Below are positions 1 to 9,588 of a DNA stretch of 17,278 nucleotides, one piece after another. The DNA comes from DATBIS01 sp036556805 (GTDB lineage: Bacteria > Actinomycetota > UBA4738 > HRBIN12): the NCBI GenBank assembly GCA_036556805.1, contig DATBIS010000074.1, forward strand, positions 1-17,278. The letters run 5' to 3'. The stretch's first letter is position 1; every line of letters begins with the position of its first letter. Under the pieces are notes generated by a model, which saw only the letters and a list, made by a program, of their open reading frames with translations, ran no database searches and had not been told where the DNA came from. Made by a program: the position numbers and the translations under genes.

Positions 1-894
<894 letters not shown>

Positions 895-898
<4 letters not shown>

Positions 899-1839
899 CG
901 TTCGGCTCCGACCGGTCGAAGCCGGAACCCTCGCGCGGCGAGGTGAGCGACCCGCAGCCGCGGGTTCAACGCGTCCTCCATCGCCTGTCCGACGAGCGTG
1001 CACGCGAGGATCACGACCGCGACGCAGAGGCCGGGAGGGACGATCGCCCACCAGGCGCCGGCGGACACCGCCGCCGACTCCGTCGCGTTCTTGATCATCT
1101 TGCCCCACGAGATCTTGCTGGGGTCGGAGAGCCCGAGGAACGCGAGGGCGGTCTCGTCGAAGATCGCCACCGCGATCGTGAGGACCGTGTTCGCCACCAG
1201 CAACGGCGCGACCTGCGGCAGCACGTGGCGAAAGACGATCCTCCCGTCGCCCGCGCCGAGCGCTCGCGCGCGCTTCACGTACACGCGCTCGCGCACGCTC
1301 TTCACCTGCGCGCGCACGACCCGAGCCGTGCTCGTCCACAGCAGCAGCCCGATCACGAGGATGATGTGCGAGAGGCTCGGTCCCCAGATCGCCGCCACCA
1401 CGATCATGAGCGGGACGTCCGGGATCGCGAGGAAGTAGTCCGTGATCCGCATGAGGATCGTGTCGGTCGCCCCGCCGACGTAGCCGGCGAGGACGCCGAC
1501 GGCACCGCCCACGAGGATCGCGACGAGCGTGGCGGCGAAGCCGACCGTGAGGGAGATCCGAGCGCCCCAGATGAGCAGGCTGAACACGTCGGTCCCGCCG
1601 TCGTCGAGCCCCAGCGGCCCGAACGCCCCGGGCGTGCCGAACGGCGGCCCGATGCGCTCGTGGATGCCGTGGGGGGCGAGCACGGGGGCGAAGACGGCCA
1701 CGAGCCCGAGCACGACCACGATCGCGGCACCCACCGCCGCCGAGGGCCGGTCCTTCAGCAAGCGCCACACGGCGGTGCGCAGGCGCCGCGTGGTCGACGT
1801 CGCCACCACGCCCGGCTCGTGCTCGAGGATGGCGCTCAC
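895..1839 (-). CDS. Dpp/Opp-type ABC transporter permease (DppC-like)
   Basis: This is the second inner-membrane permease of the peptide-class importer, 314 residues from a GTG start. The N-terminal cytoplasmic stretch (1-32) leads into a first membrane segment at about 33-54. The periplasmic loop contains LGLDDGGTDVFSLLIWGARISL-like residues (77-98), which corresponds to the conserved LGTDxxGRDxxSR region of DppC/OppC. Further hydrophobic segments lie near 100-122, 142-170, 214-236 and 265-285. The EAA loop that docks onto the ATPase is at 191-210 (ARALGAGDGRIVFRHVLPQV). LGLSDPSKISWG at 235-246 is also typical. The start overlaps the upstream permease stop as GTGA (1836-1839), and its own stop overlaps the downstream ATPase start (895-898). 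Longer upstream in-frame readings are not used because they run through the other permease. Confidence 0.94.
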
Positions 1840-2798
1840 GCGGTGATCCTCGGATCCAGCCGGAAGTACAGAAGGTCGGCGACGTAGTTGAAGAACACGA
1901 CCGAGATCGTGAGGATCAGGAAGGCGCCCTGCAGCACGGGCCAGTCGCGCCGTTCGACCGAACGCGAGACGAGCAGCCCGACCCCCGGCCACGAGAACAC
2001 GGTCTCGATGAGGATCGATCCCGCGACGATGTAGCCGAGCGAGAGCGCGACGAGCGTGATGACCGGCAACATCGCGTTGCGGAACGCGTGTCGCCGTACG
2101 ATCGTGCGGTCGGCGAGGCCCTTGGCGCGGGCCGTGAGGATGAAGTCCTCCCCGAGCGTTTCGAGCATCGCCGAGCGCGTGACCAGGGTGTATTGGCCGT
2201 ACAGCACGAGGCCGAGCGTGAGCGAGGGGAGCAGCATGTGCTTGCCGACGTCCACCCAGTGCTGCACGAACGTCGGATCGAACAGGAACTCGTCCTCGCG
2301 TCCCCCACGCGGGAGGTAGCCGGCCGTGAGCAACAGCAGCATCAGCCCCAGCCAGTGCGTGGGAAGCGAGTAGAAGATGAGCGCCGCGCTCACGCTCCCG
2401 TAGTCGACGACGGTTCGGCGCTTCCATGCGGCGAGCACGCCGGTCACCGTACCGAGGCCGATCGCGAACAGCGTCCCCACGAACACCATGGGGATCGTGT
2501 TCGCGACCGCGCGCGCGACCTCGCTGCGAACGGGCTCGACGCTCGAAAACGACACGCCGAGGTTGCCGGTCGCGAGCTGCCGGAGATAGATCCAGTATTG
2601 GTCCCACTTCGAGCGGTCGAGCCCGAACTCCTTCGTGAGCTCGGCGCGCAGTGCCGGGGTGGCGCCCGGCACCTTCGAGAGGTTCGAGATCGTGTCGCCG
2701 GGCAGCGCCCGGAACAGGACGAAGTTGATCGTGACGGCCACGAAGATCGTGACGAGCGCGAAGCCCGTGCGCTTGAGGACGTAGTCGATCCCGCGCAT
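1836..2798 (-). CDS. Dpp/Opp-type ABC transporter permease (DppB-like)
   Basis: This is the first inner-membrane permease of the peptide-class importer, 320 residues. A hydrophobic segment at 11-30 is followed by the long loop containing LPGD (32-35) that is usual in DppB. Further segments lie near 103-125, 136-160, 188-206, 244-266 and 290-312. The EAA loop for ATPase contact is at 223-245 and includes ARAKGL and RHAFRNAMLP. The protein ends in LDPRITA, the usual ending of this family. The ATG at 2798 is preceded by GAGGGGA about 9 bases upstream on the minus strand. It starts 29 bases after the binding-protein stop and its end overlaps the next permease by 4 bases, so binding protein, two permeases and ATPase form one transcription unit. 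Confidence 0.95.
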   Translation of the reverse strand: MRGIDYVLKRTGFALVTIFVAVTINFVLFRALPGDTISNLSKVPGATPALRAELTKEFGLDRSKWDQYWIYLRQLATGNLGVSFSSVEPVRSEVARAVANTIPMVFVGTLFAIGLGTVTGVLAAWKRRTVVDYGSVSAALIFYSLPTHWLGLMLLLLTAGYLPRGGREDEFLFDPTFVQHWVDVGKHMLLPSLTLGLVLYGQYTLVTRSAMLETLGEDFILTARAKGLADRTIVRRHAFRNAMLPVITLVALSLGYIVAGSILIETVFSWPGVGLLVSRSVERRDWPVLQGAFLILTISVVFFNYVADLLYFRLDPRITA

Positions 2799-2827
2799 CG
2801 CGCCTCAGTCCCCTCGATCTTGGACCG

Positions 2828-4504
2828 TCACCCGACCCGGTGGACCTGCGTGAGCGTCAGCTTCGAGTACGACGTGAACGAGCCGATCGGCGACATCACG
2901 AACCCGTCCCACCCGGCCGAGTGCGCCTCGAGCACGTCGCGGTTCATCAGCGGGATGTACGGACGGTCGTCGAAGATCATCTGCTGCATCTGCCACACGA
3001 CGTCTTGCCGCTCGGCCGGGTCGACGGTCAGTCCTTGGTCCTCGTAGAGCTGGTCGTAGGCTTTGTTGCAGTAACCGGTGTCGCTCCAGAACCCCCACTG
3101 CTCGCACGTGAGCACCGACAGGATGAAGTCCGGATCGGGCAGGGGGAACCAGTCCCAGATCACGAGGTCGAACTTGTCGTAGCTGTGCGGGTATGCGTAC
3201 TCGGGGCCCGCCTGCAGGTCGAACAACGCGGAGGGGTCGAGTGACTTCTGCGTCACCTCGACACCGATCTGTTCGAACCCGGACTGGATGATCTCGAACT
3301 CCCGGTCGACGCCGACGGTGCCGGTGGGCGTGAGGATCTCGTAGCGCATCGGCTCGCCGTCGGCGGTCCGTACGCCGTCGGGGCCCATGGGATAGCCGGC
3401 GTCGTCGAGGATCTGGTTCGCCTGCGCGAGGTCGAAGGCGAGCGGCTGGATGTCGGAGTTGTGCCAGTCGCCGCTCGCCTCGGACACGATCGTCGACGCA
3501 GGGTTCCCGTGCCCGAGCAGCACCGTGTCCACCATCGACTGCCGATCGATGGCGTGCTCGAACGCCTCGCGGACCTTCGGGTCGAGCAATTCCGGGTGCA
3601 GCGGCTTGTTCGAGTTGATGATGAAGTCGTCCCAGTACAGCCCCGGGGCCTCCGCGACCACCATCTGCGGGTTGGAGGCCAGGCGATCGAGCGCGGCGGC
3701 GGGCACGGACTCCACCGCGTCGAGGTCTCCGCTTTCGAGGGCGCTCACCATCGCGTCGGGGTTCGTGAAGAACTTGAGCCCCCAGCCCTCGATGAGGGCC
3801 GGCGTGCCGTAGAAACCGTCGTTGCGCTCCATCTGCACGAACTCGTCCTTCGTGTACTCGGTGAGCGTGAAGGGCCCGCCCGACACGATCGGCGCGGCGT
3901 TCGTGAACTGCCGGATCCCCTTCCCGTCCTCGCCCTCCTGCTCCGACCAGACCTGCTCGGGAAGGATCGGGATCTGCTGCAGCTGCGAGAGCGCCCAGTC
4001 CTCGTTCACCGGTGCCTCGTACTGGATCGTGAGCGTGCCGTCGTCGGTGGCCTCGGCGGACGTGATGTGGCGCGCGTAGCCGGCCATGAGCCCCGTGGGC
4101 CCGGGGAAGCGAAGGATGAGGTTCAGCGTGTAGGCGGCGTCGGAAGCCGTGAGGGGCTTCCCGTCCGACCACGTGCCCCCCGTCACGAGGTGGAACTCGA
4201 CGCTGGTGTGGTCGTCGCTCCAGGTCCAGTCCGTCGCCCAGTCGCCGACGAGCTCGAGGTCGGCGTTCCATTGCACGAGGAACGGATAGATGTATTGGAA
4301 GACGTTGTAGGCGTCCTGTTCGAACGCCTTGAACGGGTTGAGCGAGTCGATCGAGGAGCTCGACCCCAACCGGAGCACTCCGCCCTCGACGACTGCGCCG
4401 CCGCTCCCGCTCGGGTTGGGGTTCGCGGCCTCGCTCTTCGAGCAGGCCGCGGCCGCGAGCACGAGCGCGCACGCGGCGGCGACTCCTCGGATCCACTTCG
4501 GCAT
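2828..4504 (-). CDS. ABC transporter substrate-binding lipoprotein, SBP_bac_5 (peptide/nickel class)
   Basis: This exported lipoprotein captures the ligand for the adjacent permeases. It has 558 residues, normal for the SBP_bac_5 family. The signal peptide has a short basic start (MPKWIRG), a hydrophobic core at 8-20 and a lipobox ending at C21 (AAAC). A Ser/Gly/Pro linker then leads to the mature domain beginning near 42 with VLRLGSSSSIDSLNPF, the typical first strand of the family. Other family-type stretches are the WSDGKPLTASD region and PEYAYP near the ligand cleft. The ATG at 4504 has GGAGAGAGG a few bases upstream on the minus strand. A longer reading of the same frame runs through the regulator gene and is rejected. 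The gene follows the LacI-type regulator after 43 bases. Class members bind peptides, nickel chelates, opines and oligosaccharides, so the ligand cannot be named. Confidence 0.93.
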   Translation of the reverse strand: MPKWIRGVAAACALVLAAAACSKSEAANPNPSGSGGAVVEGGVLRLGSSSSIDSLNPFKAFEQDAYNVFQYIYPFLVQWNADLELVGDWATDWTWSDDHTSVEFHLVTGGTWSDGKPLTASDAAYTLNLILRFPGPTGLMAGYARHITSAEATDDGTLTIQYEAPVNEDWALSQLQQIPILPEQVWSEQEGEDGKGIRQFTNAAPIVSGGPFTLTEYTKDEFVQMERNDGFYGTPALIEGWGLKFFTNPDAMVSALESGDLDAVESVPAAALDRLASNPQMVVAEAPGLYWDDFIINSNKPLHPELLDPKVREAFEHAIDRQSMVDTVLLGHGNPASTIVSEASGDWHNSDIQPLAFDLAQANQILDDAGYPMGPDGVRTADGEPMRYEILTPTGTVGVDREFEIIQSGFEQIGVEVTQKSLDPSALFDLQAGPEYAYPHSYDKFDLVIWDWFPLPDPDFILSVLTCEQWGFWSDTGYCNKAYDQLYEDQGLTVDPAERQDVVWQMQQMIFDDRPYIPLMNRDVLEAHSAGWDGFVMSPIGSFTSYSKLTLTQVHRVG

Positions 4505-4547
4505 CGACGTGTCCTCTCTCCGACGTGCGTCCGCAACTGCCGCGCCA

Positions 4548-5621
4548 TCATGGCGCAGCTTCGCGGCCCGCGCGACCCCCGGAGCGCGAGCCCGGCGGAG
4601 GCCCGGTGGTGCCCCGCACGACCAGGTTCGGCGCGACGACGAGGTGGCGGGCGCGTGAGCGCCCCTCGTCGAGGCGTTCGAGCAGGAGGCGCACGGCCGT
4701 CGCGCCCATGTCCCGGCGTGGTTGGTCCACCGTGGTGAGGTTGATGTGCCCCAGGGCGGCGAGCGCCGTGTTGTCGTAGCCCACGAGCGACACGTCGTCC
4801 GGCACGCGAAGCCCGTGCTCCGCGAGGGCCTGCAGCGCGCCCACCGCCGCGAGGTCGTTCGCCACGAAGATCGCGGTGGGCACGTTGCCCCGCAAGAGGG
4901 CGGCGACGCCGCGCGCGCCGCCCTCCTCCGTGTAGTCGCCACCCGCGACCGTGCTCGAACCGGCCAGTCCGTGGCGGCGCATCGCCTCGAGGTATCCGGT
5001 GCGCCGCGAGGCGGCCCCCGCGCCCCTTCCACCGTCGATGTGCGCGATCGAGCGATGGCCGAGCGCCACGAGGTGCTCGACGGCGAGCTTGGCGCCGGCC
5101 CGGTCGTCGTTCGTGACGGAGTCCACCTCCCGCCAGCGCGACGGGCGCGCGACGAGCACAACCGGCGCGGTGGCGGCGGCCGCGAGGATCTCCCTCGCGG
5201 GTAACACGATGCTCGCGAGGATCAGGCCGTCGGTGCGCAGTTGGAGCAGCTTCTCGATCGCGACGGACTCGCCGTCGGCCCGCCGACCCCCGGTGCTGAA
5301 CAGCGCGTGATAGTCGGCGGCGAGCGCCTCCTCCTCGATGCCGTCGACGACCTCGGCGAAGAAGGGGTTGTGCAGGTCGGAGAGGATCACGCCGATCATC
5401 GCGCTGCGCTTGCGGACGAGGCTTCGCGCGACCGCGTTCGGCCGGTACCCGAGGGCGTCGGCCGCACGAAGCACGGCCCGGCGCCTCTCGTCGCTCACCT
5501 GCGGCGAGCCGCGCATCACCAGGGAGACCAGCGACTTCGACACGCCGGCATGCTCGGCGACGTCGAGGATCGTCGCGTGACCTCGACGTTTCGCGGAACG
5601 CCTCGTGCGGGTCCCGGTCAC
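4548..5621 (-). CDS. LacI-family transcriptional regulator, probable iol repressor
   Basis: This is a DNA-binding regulator of 357 residues from a GTG start. The helix-turn-helix is at about 17-38 (ATILDVAEHAGVSKS then LVSLVMRG), and the hinge helix is near 60-72 with the ARSL motif whose leucine, in this family, inserts at a central CpG of the operator. A periplasmic-binding-protein-like effector domain follows from about residue 75 (MIGVILSDLHNPFFAE), including VTNDDRAG and GYDNTALA. The GTG at 5621 overlaps the iolD stop as GTGA, so it is translated with iolD. Its effector is probably an inositol pathway intermediate (inference). The nearest candidate site is the 14-bp palindrome with central CG at 7557-7570. 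Because the gene sits in the iolD operon, binding there would also be self-limiting. It is not related to the DeoR-type IolR of Bacillus. Confidence 0.93.
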   Translation of the reverse strand: MTGTRTRRSAKRRGHATILDVAEHAGVSKSLVSLVMRGSPQVSDERRRAVLRAADALGYRPNAVARSLVRKRSAMIGVILSDLHNPFFAEVVDGIEEEALAADYHALFSTGGRRADGESVAIEKLLQLRTDGLILASIVLPAREILAAAATAPVVLVARPSRWREVDSVTNDDRAGAKLAVEHLVALGHRSIAHIDGGRGAGAASRRTGYLEAMRRHGLAGSSTVAGGDYTEEGGARGVAALLRGNVPTAIFVANDLAAVGALQALAEHGLRVPDDVSLVGYDNTALAALGHINLTTVDQPRRDMGATAVRLLLERLDEGRSRARHLVVAPNLVVRGTTGPPPGSRSGGRAGREAAP

Positions 5622-7465
5622 ACGCCGATCCGCTGATGCTTGCGCTCGGCCTCGTGCGCGCCTCGCGCGGTCCGAACCTCGACGCGTTCCGACACCTCCG
5701 GCACCCCAACGTCCCACCACGCGTCGCCGCCGGTCCACGCGTAGGCGTCGGTCTTCATCACGATGACCGCCGTGCGGTCGGCGGCCCTTGCGCGCTCGAG
5801 CGCGCCCTCGAGCTGCTCGAGCGTCTCGACCTGCTCGGTCCAGGCGCCCATCGACGCCGCGTGCATCGCGAAGTCGACGCGGACGGGGTCCTTCGACCGA
5901 ACGTCTTCGAGGAGGTTGTTGAACGGCGCGCCACCCTTGAAGGTCTGGAGCCGGTTGATCACGGCGTAGCCGTCGTTGTCGCAGAGCAGCAGGATGAACT
6001 TGTGCCCGGCCAGCACCGAGCTGTAGACGTCGGAGTTCGCCATGAGGTACGAGCCGTCGCCGCAGAACGAGATCACCGTGCGGTCGGGGAGCGCCATCGC
6101 CGCCCCCCACGCGCCGCCGACCTCGTAGCCCATGCAGCTGAAGCCGTACTCGCAGTCGAAGCTCCCCACGCTGAGCGGGCGCCAGTGCTTGTTCAGCTCG
6201 CCGGGGAAACCCCCCGCGGCGGCGAGCGCGTAGTCGTCGGGCCGGGCGATGCGGTTCACCGTCCGGATGACGGCCGCGTACGAGGGCGCGCCGCTTTCCG
6301 TCGGGGCCGCCGCCGACTCGTCGAGCTCCGCGTTCCAACGTCGATACTCCTCGCGCGCCCGCTCCATCCACGTGCCGGGCGCCCTCCAGTCGCCGAGCGC
6401 GGCGCCGAGCTCCTCGATCGCGCGCAACGCGTCCGCGACCACCGGGACCGCGCGGTGCTTCGTCGCGTCGGACCGCCCGACGTTCAACGAGATCAGGCGC
6501 ATCGCCTCGTCACGGAACACGGTCCACGAGCCGGTCGTGAAGTCCTGCAGGCGGGTCCCGACCGCGACCACGATGTCGGCGTCGGCCGCGAGCGCGTTCG
6601 CCGCCGTCCCGCCGGTCACCCCGACCGGGCCGACCGCGTTCGGGTGATCCCACGTGAGCGTCGACTTGCCCGCCACGGTCTCGGCGACCGGGAGGTGGTG
6701 GCGCTCGGCGAAGGCCGCCAGCTCGGCGGCCGCGAGCGAGTAGTGGACGCCGCCGCCCGCGATCACCAGGGGTCGCTCGGATGACCGAAGCGCCTCGGCG
6801 GCCGCGGCGATCTCGGAAGGGTCGGGGCCGGGCCGGCGGATGCGGTGCCGGCGCGGCTCGAAAAAGGCCGCCGGGTACTCGAACGCGGCGGCCTGCACGT
6901 CCTGGGGCAGGCCGAGGAACGCCGGACCGCACTCGGCGGGGTCGAGCATCGTCGCCACTGCCTGCGGCAGGGAGTGGAGGAGCTGTGCCGGGTGCGTGAT
7001 CCGGTCCCAGTAGCGCGTCACCGCCTTGAAGGCGTCGTTCACGGTGAGCGTCGGGTCGTGAACGTGCTCGACCTGCTGCAGGACGGGGTCCGGGATCCGG
7101 CTCGCGAAGGTGTCGCCCGAAAGGATCAGCAGCGGAAGGCGATCGGCGTGCGCGATGCCCGCGGCCGTCACCATGTTGGTGGCCCCGGGGCCGATCGAGC
7201 TCGTCGCGACCATGATCTGCCGGCGCCGCATCGCCTTCGCGTACGCGACGGCCGCCATCGCCATCGTCTGCTCGTTCTGCCCCCGCCAGGTGGGGAGCGC
7301 GTCCCCCGCGCCCTCGAGCGCCTCGCCGAGGCACGTCACGTTGCCGTGTCCGAAGATCGCGAACACGCCCGGGAAGAGCGGGGCCTCCGAACCGTCGATC
7401 TCGGTCCGCTGGGCCGCGAGGAACCTCACGATCGCCTGCGCGACCGTCAGGCGGATGACGTCCAT
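5618..7465 (-). CDS. iolD: 3D-(3,5/4)-trihydroxycyclohexane-1,2-dione hydrolase (IolD)
   Basis: IolD is the thiamine-diphosphate enzyme that opens the ring of the diketone made by IolE, giving 5-deoxyglucuronate. The 615 residues match the usual family length and have the three-domain layout of acetolactate-synthase-like enzymes. The N-terminal domain carries catalytic Glu65 in RGQNEQTMA and the SSIGPGATN stretch (89-97). The middle domain covers about 215-355. The C-terminal domain holds the cofactor motif, GDGS at 469-472 and DND at 496-498, about 27 residues apart as expected. The ATG at 7465 has GAAGGGGGAA just upstream on the minus strand. It is the first gene of the leftward operon and its last bases overlap the regulator start. 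Its distance from the other iol enzymes is explained by the shared divergent control region. Confidence 0.96.
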   Translation of the reverse strand: MDVIRLTVAQAIVRFLAAQRTEIDGSEAPLFPGVFAIFGHGNVTCLGEALEGAGDALPTWRGQNEQTMAMAAVAYAKAMRRRQIMVATSSIGPGATNMVTAAGIAHADRLPLLILSGDTFASRIPDPVLQQVEHVHDPTLTVNDAFKAVTRYWDRITHPAQLLHSLPQAVATMLDPAECGPAFLGLPQDVQAAAFEYPAAFFEPRRHRIRRPGPDPSEIAAAAEALRSSERPLVIAGGGVHYSLAAAELAAFAERHHLPVAETVAGKSTLTWDHPNAVGPVGVTGGTAANALAADADIVVAVGTRLQDFTTGSWTVFRDEAMRLISLNVGRSDATKHRAVPVVADALRAIEELGAALGDWRAPGTWMERAREEYRRWNAELDESAAAPTESGAPSYAAVIRTVNRIARPDDYALAAAGGFPGELNKHWRPLSVGSFDCEYGFSCMGYEVGGAWGAAMALPDRTVISFCGDGSYLMANSDVYSSVLAGHKFILLLCDNDGYAVINRLQTFKGGAPFNNLLEDVRSKDPVRVDFAMHAASMGAWTEQVETLEQLEGALERARAADRTAVIVMKTDAYAWTGGDAWWDVGVPEVSERVEVRTARGAHEAERKHQRIGV

Positions 7466-7517
7466 CGTTCCCCCTTCGAGGGGCTCTTGCGTTTCGGTGC
7501 ACGACCGCGCGTGCCCC

Positions 7518-7547
7518 TTGACATCGCGTCCGTGGCGCGCCTATCGT
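7518..7547 (+). promoter_or_regulatory. Promoter of the rightward iolG operon
   Basis: TTGACA (7518-7523) is a perfect -35 consensus, followed after 18 bases by TATCGT (7542-7547). Transcription should begin near 7554, placing the palindrome 7557-7570 just at and after the start site, the classical position for repression. The leader to iolG would be about 80 bases. Confidence 0.65.
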
Positions 7548-7570
7548 ACCTGCTTCTTGGAACGTTCCAA
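7543..7570 (-). promoter_or_regulatory. Candidate promoter of the leftward iolD operon
   Basis: On the minus strand TTGGAA (7570-7565) and TACGAT (7548-7543) are separated by 16 bases, a fair match to -35 and -10 boxes. Transcription would begin near 7536, leaving about 70 bases of leader before iolD. The -35 box lies inside the palindromic operator and the -10 box coincides with that of the opposing promoter. Reading by eye only. Confidence 0.45.
7557..7570. promoter_or_regulatory. 14-bp palindromic operator, probable LacI-family site
   Basis: TTGGAACGTTCCAA is a perfect palindrome with a central CG, the format expected of LacI/PurR-family operators. It lies between the divergent iolD and iolG genes, downstream of the rightward -10 box and on top of the candidate leftward -35 box. 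No second copy of its AACGTT core within a palindrome was noticed elsewhere in the window. The regulator at 4548-5621 is the likely binder, by context only. Confidence 0.75.
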
Positions 7571-7633
7571 AGGCCGAACCGGTCGAACGTCCGGCTGGTC
7601 GGTCGGAACCGAACGACGGGGGACTGCCGGAGC

Positions 7634-8629
7634 GTGCGTGTCGGCGTGATCGGGGTCGGGCGGATGGGATTGGTCCACGCGGGAACGCTCACGGACCTGG
7701 CCGCCGCGAGCTCCGTCCTGGTCTGGGACGTGGACGGCGAGCTCGCCCGTCGGGTCGGCTCCCAGCTGGGCGCCGATGTCGCCCCCGGCCTCGACGAGCT
7801 GTTCGGCGCCGTGGATGCGGTCGTGATCGCGGCGGCGTCATCCGCGCACGCCGAACTGCTCCACGCGGCGGCCGATGCGGGCCTGCCGGCCTTCTGTGAG
7901 AAGCCGATCTCGCTCGACCTCGCCTCGACCGTCGACGTCGTGGACCACGTACGCAGGGCACGCATCCCGGTCCAGATGGGGTTCCAGCGGCGGTTCGATG
8001 TGGGCTACCTCGCGGCGCACGAGCTCGTGCGGACCTCGGCGCTCGGGACCCTGTACGTCGTGCGGATGGCCGGCCACGACCCCGAGCCGCCGCACGAGGC
8101 CTACATCCCGGTGTCGGGCGGGATCTTCCGCGACTTCAGCGTGCACGACTTCGACGCGCTCCGGTTCGTCACGGGTCAAGAGGTCGTCGAGGTCTACGCG
8201 GACGGCGCGGTGGTCGGCTTTCCGGTGTTCTCGCGGTACGACGACGTGGACACGGCCGTCGTGACGCTGAAGCTGAGCGGCGGGCCCCTCGGGATCTTGT
8301 CGGTGACGCGCGACGACGCCTACGGCTACGACGTGCGCATGGAGCTGATCGGGTCGGCGGACTGCGTGGCCGTGGGCTGGGACGACCGCATCCCGCTTCG
8401 GTCCGTCGAGCAAGGGGGCCCCGCCGCCGTGCACGACCCATACCCGAACTTCCAGGATCGCTTCCGGCCCGCCTACCGGGACGAGATGGCGGCGTTTCTC
8501 GAGGTCGCGAGCGGGACGCGCGAGAGCCCGTGCACGCCCGAGGACGCGCTCGAGGCCCTGCGCGTCGCCGTCGCGTGCGACGTGTCGCGGCGCGAGCATC
8601 GGCCGGTGCGGCTGGAGGAGGTCGCGTGA
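7634..8629 (+). CDS. iolG: Gfo/Idh/MocA oxidoreductase, inositol 2-dehydrogenase (IolG)
   Basis: IolG is an NAD-dependent dehydrogenase that oxidises inositol to inosose, the first pathway step. From the GTG at 7634 it has 331 residues, the family size. The Rossmann motif GVGRMG is at 7-12, the acidic residue after strand 2 is in WDVDGE (31-36), and the EKP motif with catalytic Lys90 is at 89-91. The catalytic Asp/His pair of inositol dehydrogenases is visible in GGIFRDFSVHDFD as D167 and H171. A GGGGGA stretch at 7618-7623 is a plausible SD. An open frame continues about 790 bases upstream through the iolD region, but it has no homology-like content and lies across the promoter, so it is rejected. 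Activity on scyllo- or D-chiro-inositol instead of myo-inositol cannot be excluded. Confidence 0.9.
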   Translation: MRVGVIGVGRMGLVHAGTLTDLAAASSVLVWDVDGELARRVGSQLGADVAPGLDELFGAVDAVVIAAASSAHAELLHAAADAGLPAFCEKPISLDLASTVDVVDHVRRARIPVQMGFQRRFDVGYLAAHELVRTSALGTLYVVRMAGHDPEPPHEAYIPVSGGIFRDFSVHDFDALRFVTGQEVVEVYADGAVVGFPVFSRYDDVDTAVVTLKLSGGPLGILSVTRDDAYGYDVRMELIGSADCVAVGWDDRIPLRSVEQGGPAAVHDPYPNFQDRFRPAYRDEMAAFLEVASGTRESPCTPEDALEALRVAVACDVSRREHRPVRLEEVA

Positions 8630-9534
8630 GCCGGGCGCTCGACCGCGTGGCCGGCGCGCCGATCTCCTGGGGCGTATGCGAGGTCCCCGGCTGGGGTTAT
8701 CAGCTCGACCCGGATCGAGTCCTGGGCGAGGTCGCGGAGATCGGGCTGCGGGCCACCGAGCTCGGCCCGGAGGGCTACCTGCCCATCGACGCGGCGTCGC
8801 TCCGGGAGCTGTTGGCCGCCCACGGCCTCGCCCTCGTGGCCGGGTTCGTGCCCGCGGTCCTCCATCTCGAAGGAGCGCTCGCGGACGAGCTGGTGCGCGT
8901 CGAAGCATCGGCGGATTTGCTCGCGAGCGGCGGGGCGACCATGCTCGTGCTCGCCGCCGCGACCGGACGCGACGGCTACGAGGGGTCGGCCGAGCTCGAC
9001 GCCGACGCGTGGTCGGCGCTCGCGCGCGGCATCGACCGCGTCGTGGAGCTCGCCGCAGATCGGAGGCTCGCCGTGTCCCTGCACCCGCACGTCGGCACCG
9101 TGGTCGAAGGGCCCCATCACGTCGAGCGGCTGCTCGAGAGGTCTCCGGTCCCGCTGTGCGTCGACACGGGACACCTGATGGTGGGCGGTTCGGATCCGCT
9201 GGAACTGGTGCGCGCCGTCCCCGAGCGTGTCGCGCACGTTCACCTGAAGGATGTGAACGCGGACCTCGCCGAACAGGTCCGCGCGAAAGGGCTCACGTAC
9301 CACGAGGCCGTTCGCCGCGGGCTGTATCAACCGCTCGGCGCCGGGGATCTCGACGTCCCCGAGCTCGTCGGCGCGCTCGAGCGCAGCGGCTACGGCGGGT
9401 GGTACGTGCTCGAGCAGGACACCGTCCTGGAGGCCGAGCCTGAGAGAGGGACGGGACCGATCCGGGACGCGAGGACAAGCTTGGCATCACTCGAGCGCGT
9501 CATAGAGGAGGTGAACGCCGCGGCAACTGGTTGA
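8626..9534 (+). CDS. iolE: Inosose (2-keto-myo-inositol) dehydratase (IolE)
   Basis: IolE removes water from inosose to give the diketone used by IolD. The 302-residue protein is a xylose-isomerase-like TIM barrel. It begins with GAPISWGVCEVPGWG (10-24). The metal/substrate residues common to IolE are visible: HPHVGT (153-158), VDTGHL with D180 and H183, HVHLKD with H206 and D209, and E263 in the last strand (VLEQD). The run from about 179 to 264, including GLTYHEAVRRG and the PLGAGDLD turn, follows the IolE pattern rather than IolI or IolH. The GTG at 8626 overlaps the iolG stop as GTGA and is preceded by GGAGGAGG, so the two are translated together. Longer upstream readings overlap iolG and are not used. 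Confidence 0.92.
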   Translation: MSRALDRVAGAPISWGVCEVPGWGYQLDPDRVLGEVAEIGLRATELGPEGYLPIDAASLRELLAAHGLALVAGFVPAVLHLEGALADELVRVEASADLLASGGATMLVLAAATGRDGYEGSAELDADAWSALARGIDRVVELAADRRLAVSLHPHVGTVVEGPHHVERLLERSPVPLCVDTGHLMVGGSDPLELVRAVPERVAHVHLKDVNADLAEQVRAKGLTYHEAVRRGLYQPLGAGDLDVPELVGALERSGYGGWYVLEQDTVLEAEPERGTGPIRDARTSLASLERVIEEVNAAATG

Positions 9535-9588
9535 ACCGACGATCGGGGGGGCGCCTGGCGCCAGCCCACGACATGGATTGGGGGGGGA
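9535..9588 (+). other. Leader between iolE and the sugar-binding protein: two G-tracts and a palindrome
   Basis: This 54-base gap holds a run of seven G (9545-9551), the 10-bp palindrome CTGGCGCCAG (9555-9564) and a run of eight G (9580-9587) directly before the ATG at 9589. The second run must provide the SD, with almost no spacer from its end. An upstream ATG at 9573 is out of frame with the gene but would be brought in frame by loss of one G. No promoter consensus was seen here. Confidence 0.5.

Noticed and set aside
7571..7620. Second operator among the repeated CCGAAC/TCGAAC/GGTCGG motifs
   Set aside because: The repeats are partial and form no clean palindrome matching the 14-bp site.
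6845..7633. Upstream extension of the iolG frame
   Set aside because: It would cross iolD antisense and the promoter region; IolG begins with its Rossmann motif just after GTG 7634.
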